Notes under the pieces: generated by a model
Told to the model about the DNA's origin: nothing
Databases searched by the model: none
What the model saw: only the letters and a program-made list of their open reading frames with translations
Translations under genes and position numbers: made by a program
Assembly (NCBI RefSeq): GCF_025995175.1
Contig: NZ_BAPV01000004.1
Span: forward strand, 248,001-312,000
DNA: 64,000 nt
Direction: 5' to 3'
Source: Asaia krungthepensis NRIC 0535
GTDB taxonomy: Bacteria; Pseudomonadota; Alphaproteobacteria; Acetobacterales; Acetobacteraceae
Shown here: piece by piece, positions 38,953-47,149 of the stretch
Position numbering within the stretch: the first letter of the stretch is position 1
Layout: every line of letters begins with the position of its first letter

Positions 38953-40362
38953 TCAGGCGTTCCTGCTGCGGCTCAGGGCAATAAGCCCCCAGCCCCCTGC
39001 CAGGATCAGGGCGATAAACGGAATGGCGATGACCGTATAGGTGCCTTCCGGATAATCGAGCGCCATCATGACGACCACAAAACCCAGAAAGCCGAGCGTG
39101 AGCCATGAGGTATAGGGTGCACCAGGCATGCGGAACCCGGCACTTTCGGCTTCACCACGATCGACAAGCTGGCGCAGGCGTATCTGGCAGACGAGAATGA
39201 AGCTCCACGTGCTGATAATACCTAGAGCCGCGACATTGAGTACGATCTCGAACACGCGTGCCGGGATAAGATAATTGAGTCCGACGCCCACGAGATAAAC
39301 CGCAACTGTCGTGAGGATTCCCACATAGGGGACAGACTGACGGTTCATCTTGGCCAGTGCCCTCGGAGCCGAACCGCCCATGGCGAGGGCACGCAAAATG
39401 CGGCCGGTGGAATAAAGGCCTGAGTTAAGGCTCGACAGGGCGGCGGTGAGAACAACGATGTTCATCACCGTATCGACATGGGGAACGCCAAGGGCCTGAA
39501 AGAAGGTCACGAACGGGCTGACGCCCTTATGATAGGCAGTCCAGGGCAGTAGGCAGACCAGCAGGATTACGGAACCGACGTAGAACAGGCCGATACGCCA
39601 GATCACGCTGTTGATCGCACGGGGGATGATTTCACGAGGATTGGCGCATTCACCCGCTGCCGTCCCGACTAGCTCAATGGCGGAATAGGCGAAAACCACG
39701 CCCTGCATCAGAAACAGAGCGGGCATGATGCCGTGAGGGAAGATGCCGCCATTTTCCGAAATCAAATGAAATCCGGGCACTGTACCGCCAACCGGCATCT
39801 TGAGCCCCAGCACAACACAGCCGAAGACAAGGAACAGGGCAAGCGCAATGACCTTGATGAGCGAGAACCAGAATTCGAGCTCGCCGAAATAGCGGACCCC
39901 GATCATGTTCATCGTCCCGACGATGCCGAGAGCCACGAGGGCAAACACCCACTGCGGCACATGGTCGAACGTGCCCCAGAAATGCATGTAGAGTGCGACC
40001 GCAGTGATATCGACGATTCCGGTCATGGCCCAGTTGAGAAAGGACAGCCACCCGGCAGCATAAGCCGCCTTTTCGCCAAGAAACTCACGCGCATAGGAAA
40101 CGAAGCTACCCGCACTCGGGCGATACATCACGAGCTCACCGAGCGCGCGAAGGATGAGAAAGCAGAAAATGCCGCATACGAGGTAATCGATCGCAAGCGA
40201 TGGGCCTGCTTGTTGCAGCCTCGTTCCCGCGCCGAGGAAAAGCCCCGTCCCGATCGCGCCGCCAATGGCGATCATCTGGACCTGACGGCGCCCCAGATCC
40301 TTGTGATATCCCTCATCGACCTGTGGGGGCGGATGATGCGGTGACTTGGATGGAATGTCCAA
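38953..40362 (-). CDS. AnsP-like amino acid permease (APC family)
   Basis: A 12-helix permease very like E. coli L-asparagine permease: DEGYHKDLGRRQVQMIAIG, GAIGTGLFLGAGTRLQ, GELVMYRPSAGSFVSYAREF, LNWAMTGIVDITAVALYMH. Substrate asparagine is plausible, but related amino acids are possible. I use a TTG start at 40362 (469 residues), 10 bases after AGGA. The ATG at 40500 would give 515 residues, but the added N-terminus is non-conserved and contains what looks like the promoter (40404-40432). Start confidence is moderate, family confidence high. Confidence 0.85.
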   Translation of the reverse strand: MDIPSKSPHHPPPQVDEGYHKDLGRRQVQMIAIGGAIGTGLFLGAGTRLQQAGPSLAIDYLVCGIFCFLILRALGELVMYRPSAGSFVSYAREFLGEKAAYAAGWLSFLNWAMTGIVDITAVALYMHFWGTFDHVPQWVFALVALGIVGTMNMIGVRYFGELEFWFSLIKVIALALFLVFGCVVLGLKMPVGGTVPGFHLISENGGIFPHGIMPALFLMQGVVFAYSAIELVGTAAGECANPREIIPRAINSVIWRIGLFYVGSVILLVCLLPWTAYHKGVSPFVTFFQALGVPHVDTVMNIVVLTAALSSLNSGLYSTGRILRALAMGGSAPRALAKMNRQSVPYVGILTTVAVYLVGVGLNYLIPARVFEIVLNVAALGIISTWSFILVCQIRLRQLVDRGEAESAGFRMPGAPYTSWLTLGFLGFVVVMMALDYPEGTYTVIAIPFIALILAGGWGLIALSRSRNA

Positions 40363-40403
40363 AACTCTGTAATCCTGACCTTGTTGACGAGAATTCTTGT
40401 ATA

Positions 40404-40432
40404 ATCGTAACGAAATCCCTGACCGCTGCCAA
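40404..40432 (-). promoter_or_regulatory. candidate promoter of the ansP-like gene
   Basis: On the minus strand TTGGCA (40427-40432) and TACGAT (40404-40409) are spaced by 17 bases. Transcription would start near 40397, leaving a leader of about 35 bases before the TTG start at 40362. This supports the shorter reading frame. Confidence 0.45.
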
Positions 40433-40834
40433 TCGTTTACATGAGCACCTTGCTCGAAAGCGGCCTTCCTGAGAGCACGGCACCCGGCCCTTTGTGTCAA
40501 GCATCAACGCCCTGTCAGGAGAGATGCCTCACAGGTCAGAGCAAGGTCCCGTCACGGCTTCGCGCGCAGGAAATGAGGGCTTTCCTCTCCGCCCGAGCTT
40601 ACCCTGCTCATGGCGGAACCGGCGCAGGTCGGAGGCCGAACGAGCGTGGCAGGGCCGGTATGGTCGCGCGCGCGGGGAAGGACCATAGCGCTCAGCCATT
40701 CGGCTCATCGTCACATCAATGTGTCTTTCATCACATGAAAATGTCATGTCCGTCACGCGTCGGGCTCTCTAGCGTGCTCGCCCTGAGCAAGACCACCGAT
40801 CCCGAGCGGCGGTGAAACGATGCGGAGACAGCCG
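40433..40834. other. non-coding gap upstream of dihydroxyacetone kinase
   Basis: About 400 bases without a supportable gene; short frames on both strands lack ribosome sites and coding character. The right half (40700-40760) carries two phased palindromes, listed separately. Confidence 0.45.
40712..40744. promoter_or_regulatory. two phased palindromic operator candidates for dihydroxyacetone kinase
   Basis: CACAT-CA-ATGTG (40712-40723) and ACAT-GAAA-ATGT (40733-40744) are inverted repeats with similar half-sites. Their centres are 21 bp apart, two helical turns, so a regulator would bind both on the same face. They lie about 90-120 bases before the kinase start. Binding protein unknown. Confidence 0.4.
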
Positions 40835-42457
40835 ATGAAACGTTTCTTCAATCAGCGCGAAACCATTGTCAGCGAGAGCCTTGAGGGATTGCTTCGCTCC
40901 CCTGCCGGCGCGTCGCTGTGCCGTCTGGAGGGTGATGACGATATCCATGTCGTCCTGCGGCGCGACTGGACCAAGGATCAGGTCGCTCTGCTGTCGGGCG
41001 GTGGTTCGGGCCATGAGCCGGCCCATGCAGGATTCGTTGGAAAAGGAATGCTGACGGGCGCCATATGCGGACAGCTTTTCGCATCACCGGGCGTCGACGC
41101 CATTCTTGCTGCCATACGCGCGGTGACGGGCGAGGCAGGCTGCCTCCTGATCGTCAAGAATTACACCGGCGACCGTCTGAATTTCGGGATTGCCGCCGAG
41201 CAGGCCAAGGCGCTGGGGCTCAGGGTCGACCTCGTGATCGTGGGTGACGATATCGCCCTTGGCCGGACGGACCGGGCGCGCGGTATCGCCGGCACCGTTC
41301 TGGTCCACAAGATCGCAGGAGCCGCGGCAGAGGCCGGTCGCACGCTGGACGAAGTGGCTGCTCTTGCCCGCAAGGCCGCGGCTTCGCTCGGCTCCATCGG
41401 TCTCGCCCTCAGCGACTGCAATGTGTTCACCCGCGATCAGAAACCGCGTCTGGGCGACAACGAGGCCGAGCTTGGGCTCGGTATTCACGGTGAAGCCGGT
41501 GTGGAACGCATTCCCATGGCCGGTCTGGACGCGCTGATGGCCGTCACGGCAGACAAGCTTGAGGCTGCAATGCCCGGCAAGGGTTCGCTGGTCGTCCTGC
41601 TCAATATGCTCGGCAGTGTTCCCCCTATCGAAGCCTACGCTTTGCTCGACGGATTCTCACGCACGGGACTGGCTGCCCGCACACGATGGATCATTGGCCC
41701 TGCTCCGGTCATGACCGCGCTCGACATGAACGGGTTCTCCCTCACAGTGCTTCCCGACGATCCTGACTTCATCGAGGCGCTGAGCGCACAGGCCGCGCCT
41801 CATGCATGGCCCGGCATGGCAGCTTTCGGCGCGGTTGCGACCATCCCCTCGCCTGATCTGCCTGCGACATTCATCGAACCCCCTTCGGACGATACCCTGT
41901 TGCGCCGTCTCATCCAGAGCGGAGCAGACGCGCTGATCGGTCACGAGGCTGCCTTGAACGCCCTCGATGCGAAATGCGGTGATGGCGATGCAGGATCGAC
42001 CTTCGCAGAGGCCGCGCGGCAGGTGCTGCGCTCTCTGGATGCTCTACCCCTTGCCGCTCCGCAGGCTCTGCTCGCCACGCTGGGTCGTCTGATGGCGCGC
42101 CACAGTGGCGGGTCGAGCGGCGTTCTGCTCTCTATCCTGATGACGACCGCCGGGCATGAGCCCGACTGGCGCAAGGGATTGCAGGAGGGCGCCTCGCGCA
42201 TGCAGGCTTATGGCGGGGCTAAGCCAGGCGACCGGACCATGCTCGATGCGCTGCTCCCTGCGATTGCCGCTTTGCAGGCCGGTCAGAGCCTGGCGCAGGC
42301 CACCCAGGCAGCGCGTGCGGGCGCCGATGCCACGCGCCATATGAAGGCCCGGGCCGGACGCGCCTCCTATATCCCCGCAGACCAGCTTGCCGACATTCCC
42401 GATCCCGGCGCAGAGGCTATAGCGATCCTCTTCGAGGCACTCAGCGCCTCGGTCTGA
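40835..42457 (+). CDS. dihydroxyacetone kinase (DhaK-DhaL fusion, ATP-dependent)
   Basis: A 540-residue single-chain kinase that phosphorylates dihydroxyacetone to DHAP. The DAK1 domain (about residues 1-325) has LLSGGGSGHEPAHAGFVG and the substrate-binding histidine in LGIHGEAGVE (His218, matching the family's covalent His). The DAK2 nucleotide domain (about 345-535) has AKCGDGDAGSTF with the metal-binding Asp cluster and HSGGSSGVLLS. The start MKRFFNQRET follows GGAGA; an ATG five codons upstream is weaker. Fused ATP-dependent type, not PTS-linked. It follows a gap with phased palindromes and is convergent with the GntR regulator. Confidence 0.93.
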   Translation: MKRFFNQRETIVSESLEGLLRSPAGASLCRLEGDDDIHVVLRRDWTKDQVALLSGGGSGHEPAHAGFVGKGMLTGAICGQLFASPGVDAILAAIRAVTGEAGCLLIVKNYTGDRLNFGIAAEQAKALGLRVDLVIVGDDIALGRTDRARGIAGTVLVHKIAGAAAEAGRTLDEVAALARKAAASLGSIGLALSDCNVFTRDQKPRLGDNEAELGLGIHGEAGVERIPMAGLDALMAVTADKLEAAMPGKGSLVVLLNMLGSVPPIEAYALLDGFSRTGLAARTRWIIGPAPVMTALDMNGFSLTVLPDDPDFIEALSAQAAPHAWPGMAAFGAVATIPSPDLPATFIEPPSDDTLLRRLIQSGADALIGHEAALNALDAKCGDGDAGSTFAEAARQVLRSLDALPLAAPQALLATLGRLMARHSGGSSGVLLSILMTTAGHEPDWRKGLQEGASRMQAYGGAKPGDRTMLDALLPAIAALQAGQSLAQATQAARAGADATRHMKARAGRASYIPADQLADIPDPGAEAIAILFEALSASV

Positions 42458-42581
42458 TCAGATCCCCGCAAAGCCCGGTTTCGATCCTCGTGAAACCGGG
42501 CAAGCGAGGCAACACCTGCGAGAGGCGTGCTTTCGGCCAGCGAGAGCATCGACCCCGGGCGCCATGTCTCCGGTCTCTCGC

Positions 42582-43433
42582 TCAGATCGCACTGACATCG
42601 ACTTCCAGAGGGATCAGATCGCTCCTGACCCACGCCTCATACACATCGAAACGCTTTCCATCGCGCCTCCAGGACACGGAACGCACGCGCAAGAGCGGTG
42701 AGCCGGTCCGGACATCCAGTCTTGAGGCGATGTTACGCGGGGCGGAAACGGCCACGATGGAGCGATGCGCGCCTTGCAGCGCATAACCTGATTCGCCCAG
42801 CAGGGCACTGAGAGAAGAGCGTCCTTGCAAGACAGCATCCCCCTGTTCGAGCACGCCGATGACGTCGGGCGGGCTGTAGTTGATGCTGTAGAGCGCAGGG
42901 ATGCCGCGCAGGGCGCGCACGCGCACCAGTTCGAACCCCTCACTTCCTTCAGGGATCTCGAGCAACCCGCAGATCATCTCGCTCAGTATGGCGCGTCCCG
43001 AGTGCAGCACGCGCGTCGTCACATCGAGATGCCCGTGACCGAGCGCGGTCTCCAGAAACCCTTGACGCCCCTGGATCATCCAGCCCTGGACCATACCCCC
43101 CGGCGCGACGAAGGCCCCTCTGCCGGCGATACGCTGCACCACGCCTCGCGCTTCGAGCGTCTGCAATGTCTGCCGGACCGTGGCACGTGACAGGTCGAAT
43201 CGTGTGCACAACTCGCTCTCGCTGGGCAGGCGTTCTCCCGGCCCGTACAAACCCTCGTGAACACCTGCCTCAAGATGAGCCGCAAGTTGCGCGTAGTAAG
43301 GTTCGGCCGCCATCCGGTCGATCTCGAATGCCGGAAGGGAACGCGGTTGAGCCCGGGCAGGAACAGCCGCCTCCTCGGCAAAGGACCTGGTCTCAGATTT
43401 CTTTCGGGCGGGGTGGCGAGCGGTAGTTTTCAT
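42582..43433 (-). CDS. GntR-family (HutC/UTRA) transcriptional regulator
   Basis: A 283-residue regulator. After a basic, disordered N-terminus (residues 1-42) comes the GntR winged helix (GERLPSESELCTRFDLSRAT, then VRQTLQTLEARGVVQRIAGRG), then a UTRA effector domain (about 125-280). UTRA regulators usually sense a sugar phosphate or other small pathway metabolite. It lies downstream of and co-directional with the zinc dehydrogenase, so it probably controls the divergent dehydrogenase/aldolase promoter region where repeated CCGTACAGT boxes occur. This link is inference. Confidence 0.9.
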   Translation of the reverse strand: MKTTARHPARKKSETRSFAEEAAVPARAQPRSLPAFEIDRMAAEPYYAQLAAHLEAGVHEGLYGPGERLPSESELCTRFDLSRATVRQTLQTLEARGVVQRIAGRGAFVAPGGMVQGWMIQGRQGFLETALGHGHLDVTTRVLHSGRAILSEMICGLLEIPEGSEGFELVRVRALRGIPALYSINYSPPDVIGVLEQGDAVLQGRSSLSALLGESGYALQGAHRSIVAVSAPRNIASRLDVRTGSPLLRVRSVSWRRDGKRFDVYEAWVRSDLIPLEVDVSAI

Positions 43434-43584
43434 GACGGGGCGCAGCGTCCTTCTGTCTCATCGGCATCGTTCGCCCCGGATAGCATGAATGGCAACCCTG
43501 CCTCGAGCCGCTCAGCCCTTGTCCCGTTGCGTCGCGAGGGTCAGCCAGAAAATCCCCATGCACGCGCCGGGGCGGCTCGTTGCC

Positions 43585-44583
43585 TCAGTCCTGCATGCAG
43601 CGAATCATGACCTTGCGCGCCGCCTCAGACCGCGCAAGAGCGAACCCGGTCCTTGCATCCTCGAGATCCACCACATGGCTGACAAGTCTCGTCCCGAGAT
43701 CGCCCATCTCGGCCATGATCCCGATCGCTCGTCCGTAGGATCCTGCGAGAGATTGTGACCCTATCAGGGTCAGCTCACGCTTGAAGAGATCATAGGGCCT
43801 GAGAGCAATACTGGCCTCCGGTGCACAAACCCCCATCTGCACCAGGGTGCCACGCGGGGCGAGGCGCGTCAGGGCGTCGGCCACGGCTGACGGATGCCCA
43901 CTGGCCTCGATCACGACATGCACATCCTCGCATCGCTCGTACGTCCCGGGGGCATAAGCCGAATCGGCGCCCATTTCGATAGCGGCCCGGCGACGCGTCT
44001 CGCTCGGCTCAATGACCTCGATGCACGCAGCCTTTCGGTGCCGCACGAGAGCGATCGCAAGGAGTCCGATACTCCCTGCCCCATAGACAAGCACATGCCT
44101 GGCCTCGAGTGAGGGGGCGCGTTCCAATGCGTGTACCACACAGGCCATTGGCTCGATCAGGGCGCCTGAACGTGCATCGAGACTTTCGGGCAGGGCATGC
44201 ACGATCTTTTCCGGGACCGCGACGTATTCGGCAAACGCGCCATCTATCGTGACGCCGACCGGGATCAGATTGAGGCACAGATTCGGCGCATCATCCCTGC
44301 ACATCGGACAATGCCCGCAGGCAATATTCGGATCCACGCAAACCCTCTCGCCTTTCGCGAAGCGTGTCACCCCTGCGCCGGTCGCCACAACCTTCCCGGA
44401 GAATTCATGCCCCCCAATGCGGGGGAAGCGCCCCAGAGGATATTCACCATCCAGCAAATGAAGATCCGTCCCGCAGATGCCCACCAGTTCCGGGACAATG
44501 AGAACAGTGTCTGCATCCAGCGCGGGGATCGCCCGCTCCTCGAGAGTGATCCCGCCTTTTCCATCGAATATGACTGCGCGCAT
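43585..44583 (-). CDS. zinc-dependent medium-chain dehydrogenase (polyol/threonine DH-like)
   Basis: A 332-residue MDR dehydrogenase. Catalytic zinc ligands appear in VGICGTDLHLL and IGGHEFSG; the structural zinc loop has four Cys (CGHCPMCRDDAPNLC). The Rossmann NAD site is VLVYGAGSIGLLAIAL (about residues 160-175). The start at MRAVIFDGKG has GGAAAG upstream; the 13-codon longer frame is unlikely. Probably oxidises a secondary alcohol of a polyol or sugar acid to a ketone. Divergent from the aldolase gene and followed by the GntR gene. Confidence 0.9.
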   Translation of the reverse strand: MRAVIFDGKGGITLEERAIPALDADTVLIVPELVGICGTDLHLLDGEYPLGRFPRIGGHEFSGKVVATGAGVTRFAKGERVCVDPNIACGHCPMCRDDAPNLCLNLIPVGVTIDGAFAEYVAVPEKIVHALPESLDARSGALIEPMACVVHALERAPSLEARHVLVYGAGSIGLLAIALVRHRKAACIEVIEPSETRRRAAIEMGADSAYAPGTYERCEDVHVVIEASGHPSAVADALTRLAPRGTLVQMGVCAPEASIALRPYDLFKRELTLIGSQSLAGSYGRAIGIMAEMGDLGTRLVSHVVDLEDARTGFALARSEAARKVMIRCMQD

Positions 44584-44881
44584 GACGATTCTTTCCGTGT
44601 AGAAACTCTGCCCGCTTCGCATGAAGCCGGGGCAGGTCTCATAGCAGGATCGTCTCTTCCGCTCATATTGTCCGTACAGTATGGACGATCAGGCTTTTGT
44701 GATTATCTCTGAAACATCTGTTCTTCAGAGACTTAGGAGCGTATCGGCCCTCCCTCTCCACGCTGGAGGCGAACAGAGAGTTGACGACAAGCCTCGAAGC
44801 GCGCCTCGGTGTTGTACGTACAGACCGTACAGTTTTAACAACGGGCATCACGCCACCGCGGTCCTAACGGGAGTTTTTCTC
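44584..44881. promoter_or_regulatory. divergent promoter region with repeated CCGTACAGT boxes
   Basis: 298 bases between the divergent dehydrogenase and aldolase genes. CCGTACAGT occurs twice (44672-44680 and 44825-44833), 153 bases apart. The first lies in the near-palindrome CCGTACAGTATGG. Next to the second is a perfect palindrome TGTACGTACA (44813-44822), and outer arms GTTGT/ACAAC (44811-44815, 44838-44842) enclose it. This fits operators of the neighbouring GntR/UTRA regulator and possible looping; unproven. Confidence 0.5.
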
Positions 44882-45664
44882 ATGTCCATGACCTACCGCC
44901 TGCGTCGCACCTTACCGAGCAACCGTGCCGCCATCATCATGCCTGTCGATCATGGCCTGATTTTCGACCGTATCGAAGGCCTCGAGACGCCTTCCTCGCC
45001 TTTCGCCCGCTGGGCAGGACGCGGGGTGACAGGCTTCATGCTCACCCCAGGTCAGGTCCGACAGACCGAAGGCTTCTTCGCAGCGCATCCCGAACTCACA
45101 CGTGTCCTCACGATCGACACCTATTATGATTATCGGCAGCTCGATGGCGGCGGCTCCCATGACCTGATCACCTCGGTCGAAGACGCTGTGCGAATGGGGG
45201 TAGATGCGGTCAAGATGCTGTTCCCGTGGAACATGTCCAACAAGGAGCGCGTGGCCATCTGCCATCGCGCAGGCAAGGTGATCTCGGCCTGCGATCGCTG
45301 GGATATTCCGCTCGTTCTCGAACCGGTCCTGATCGGCGCTCCACGCACCGAGGAAGTGATCATCGAGGAAGAGAAGATCGCCCGCATCGCCTATGATCTG
45401 GGCGCACATGTCATCAAGATCGCCTTCCCCGGCGAGGCCCGTACGAAGCGCCTCGTCGAGGAGCTCCAGGTTCCACTGGTCATTGCCGGAGGTCCTTTGG
45501 CGGGTGGCCCTGCAGAAACCCTCGATGCAGTTGCCCAGACGATACGGTCGGGCGCACGCGGCGTGATTGTCGGCCGCAATATCTGGCAACGCGACGAGAA
45601 AACGGCCCGCGATCTGCTCAATCAACTTGATGAGCTCTCCTGCTCGGTCCGCTTCCAGGACTGA
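44882..45664 (+). CDS. class I aldolase (DhnA/LacD/LsrF-type TIM barrel)
   Basis: A 260-residue aldolase-family protein. The MPVDHG-type entry (PVDHGLIFDRIEGLETP, residues 21-37) and the candidate Schiff-base lysine Lys179 (GAHVIKIAFPGE) match archaeal-type class I fructose-bisphosphate aldolases and relatives such as LsrF. A phosphate-binding end (IAGGPLAGGP, GVIVGRNIWQR) is present, so the substrate is probably a ketose phosphate. The start at 44882 has GGAG 7 bases upstream. It is followed by an FGGY kinase gene after 149 bases, so kinase then aldolase is the natural pathway order. Confidence 0.87.
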   Translation: MSMTYRLRRTLPSNRAAIIMPVDHGLIFDRIEGLETPSSPFARWAGRGVTGFMLTPGQVRQTEGFFAAHPELTRVLTIDTYYDYRQLDGGGSHDLITSVEDAVRMGVDAVKMLFPWNMSNKERVAICHRAGKVISACDRWDIPLVLEPVLIGAPRTEEVIIEEEKIARIAYDLGAHVIKIAFPGEARTKRLVEELQVPLVIAGGPLAGGPAETLDAVAQTIRSGARGVIVGRNIWQRDEKTARDLLNQLDELSCSVRFQD

Positions 45665-45813
45665 CCGCCGCGCGATAGCCTGTGAAAATCCGGAGTGGGA
45701 ACTGGCACAGGTTCGCTACCTGTCAGGGATCTCGGGCCCGACAGGGAACGCTGACAGGCCCCTCCCACCCGGGTGGGCATCAAAAGACCCGAGTGTCGTG
45801 AATAGGGCTCATC
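45665..45813 (+). promoter_or_regulatory. structured leader before the FGGY kinase
   Basis: 149 bases with nested complementarity: CCTGTG (45679-45684) pairs with CACAGG (45706-45711); CCTGTCAG (45719-45726) pairs with CTGACAGG (45751-45758), enclosing the palindrome TCGGGCCCGA. A third stem CCCACCC/GGGTGGG (45764-45777) ends 36 bases before the ATG. This suggests a cis-acting RNA that controls kinase expression. It does not match a riboswitch I know. Confidence 0.5.
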
Positions 45814-47139
45814 ATGGGTTTCGATCGTGTAGCCGCCGGGCTCGATATCGGCAGCACCAATCTCAAGGCCATCATCATTTCCCCTGAAGGTCGCGTGGTC
45901 GGTCGTGCAGCCGTGCCGACGCCCAGACGGCTGGAAGATCGCATGATCGATGCGACGTTTCTATTGCACGAAGCTTCCAAATTGCTGCGCTCCCTCTGCA
46001 GCGACCGATACCGCATTGCCGCAATCGCCACGGCAGGGATCGGCGAAGACGGCATGCTGGTAGACTCATCCCTGGCCCCCCTGAGCCCTGCCCTTCCCTG
46101 GTTCGATCCGCAACGTCACGCCCTGTACGCCGCTTTCGCGGCAGACCTCCCCACCGGCAACGCCACAGGCATCGTCCCTGATCCGTTCCGCACCCTGGGA
46201 GGCTGGTACTGGTCGGCGCGCCAGTCAGGTCATGAACAGGCGCAAACCTGGCTCGCCATATCTGACTACCCCTCGGCGTTCTGGTCGAGTCAGGCATTCA
46301 TGAGCGACACCCTGGCGTCCCGCACCGCCGCTTACCTGCCACGCACAGGCAATTGGGTTCCAGAATCAGTAGCGGCAACGCTTGGCAACCCGGCGCTTCT
46401 CCCTCAGGTCAGGCGCACCGGCTCGATCATCGGACCGGTCATACAGGCCGGTTCGGGCGAATCGCCTTTTTCTGACGACGCTGTTGCCGTGGTAGGGGGG
46501 CATGATCATCCGATCGGCGGATGGGGGATCAACCAGATCACCCCCGGTGCCATTCTCGACTCCATGGGAACGGCCGAGGTGATCGTGACGCAGGCGCCTG
46601 CCTATCCGGATCCGTTCCCCCAAGATCTCGACATCGCGCCGGGCATCCTTTCCTCAGGGGCGACGCTGATCCGTGTGGAGGAGCTGGCCCGTAATCTCGC
46701 CTGGGCATCATCAGATGAGATCTTGGCTGACGCAATCAGGGCCCTTTTCGCCGGCACGGTACAGCCCGACTCCTTTCTCGACAGTTCGTGTTTCACCCCC
46801 GGATCCCATGGCGGACATGACCCGCGATTTTCCGCGGATGCGCCGTCATCTCCTCTTTCACGCGCCTCGGCGGTCGTTGGCGCCCTGGCACGGATCGGCG
46901 CCGATTCTGTGGACTATCTTGGAGCAATGACCCAAGGCGACAGAGCTCTCTATATCTCCGGTGGCTGGTCCCGTGCGCCGGGCTGGGTTGCCATCAAGCA
47001 GCGTTTCAGCAAGCGGCCATTTCGGGTTGTCAGGGAGCCTGAGCTCACCGCTGCCAGCGCGGCGCTTCTGGCAGCGCGCGCTATTGGCTGGGCTCCTTCG
47101 GCTTCCGATCTTCTGATGCCAAACTCCGATAGCGCCTGA
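45814..47139 (+). CDS. FGGY-family carbohydrate kinase
   Basis: A 441-residue sugar kinase. Entry motif GLDIGSTNLKAI gives Asp11 in the ATP phosphate region, and the catalytic base is Asp231 in VVGGHDHPIGGWGIN. The C-terminal adenosine motif (ALYISGGWSRAPGWVAIKQR) is present. The substrate is likely a ketose or polyol-derived sugar of the cluster; the family splits among xylulose, fuculose, erythritol and others and cannot be resolved by eye. It ends 10 bases before the opposing fructosamine-kinase gene. Confidence 0.88.
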   Translation: MGFDRVAAGLDIGSTNLKAIIISPEGRVVGRAAVPTPRRLEDRMIDATFLLHEASKLLRSLCSDRYRIAAIATAGIGEDGMLVDSSLAPLSPALPWFDPQRHALYAAFAADLPTGNATGIVPDPFRTLGGWYWSARQSGHEQAQTWLAISDYPSAFWSSQAFMSDTLASRTAAYLPRTGNWVPESVAATLGNPALLPQVRRTGSIIGPVIQAGSGESPFSDDAVAVVGGHDHPIGGWGINQITPGAILDSMGTAEVIVTQAPAYPDPFPQDLDIAPGILSSGATLIRVEELARNLAWASSDEILADAIRALFAGTVQPDSFLDSSCFTPGSHGGHDPRFSADAPSSPLSRASAVVGALARIGADSVDYLGAMTQGDRALYISGGWSRAPGWVAIKQRFSKRPFRVVREPELTAASAALLAARAIGWAPSASDLLMPNSDSA

Positions 47140-47149
47140 ATACCGTCCC

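Noticed and set aside
38953-40500. 515-residue version of the AnsP-like permease
   Set aside because: The added N-terminus is not like AnsP and covers a good promoter; kept only as an alternative start.
45680-45780. Cobalamin-type riboswitch in the leader before the FGGY kinase
   Set aside because: The stretch GTGAAAATCCGG resembles one segment of the B12 element, but the B12 box and overall length are missing, so I only call it an unassigned structured leader.
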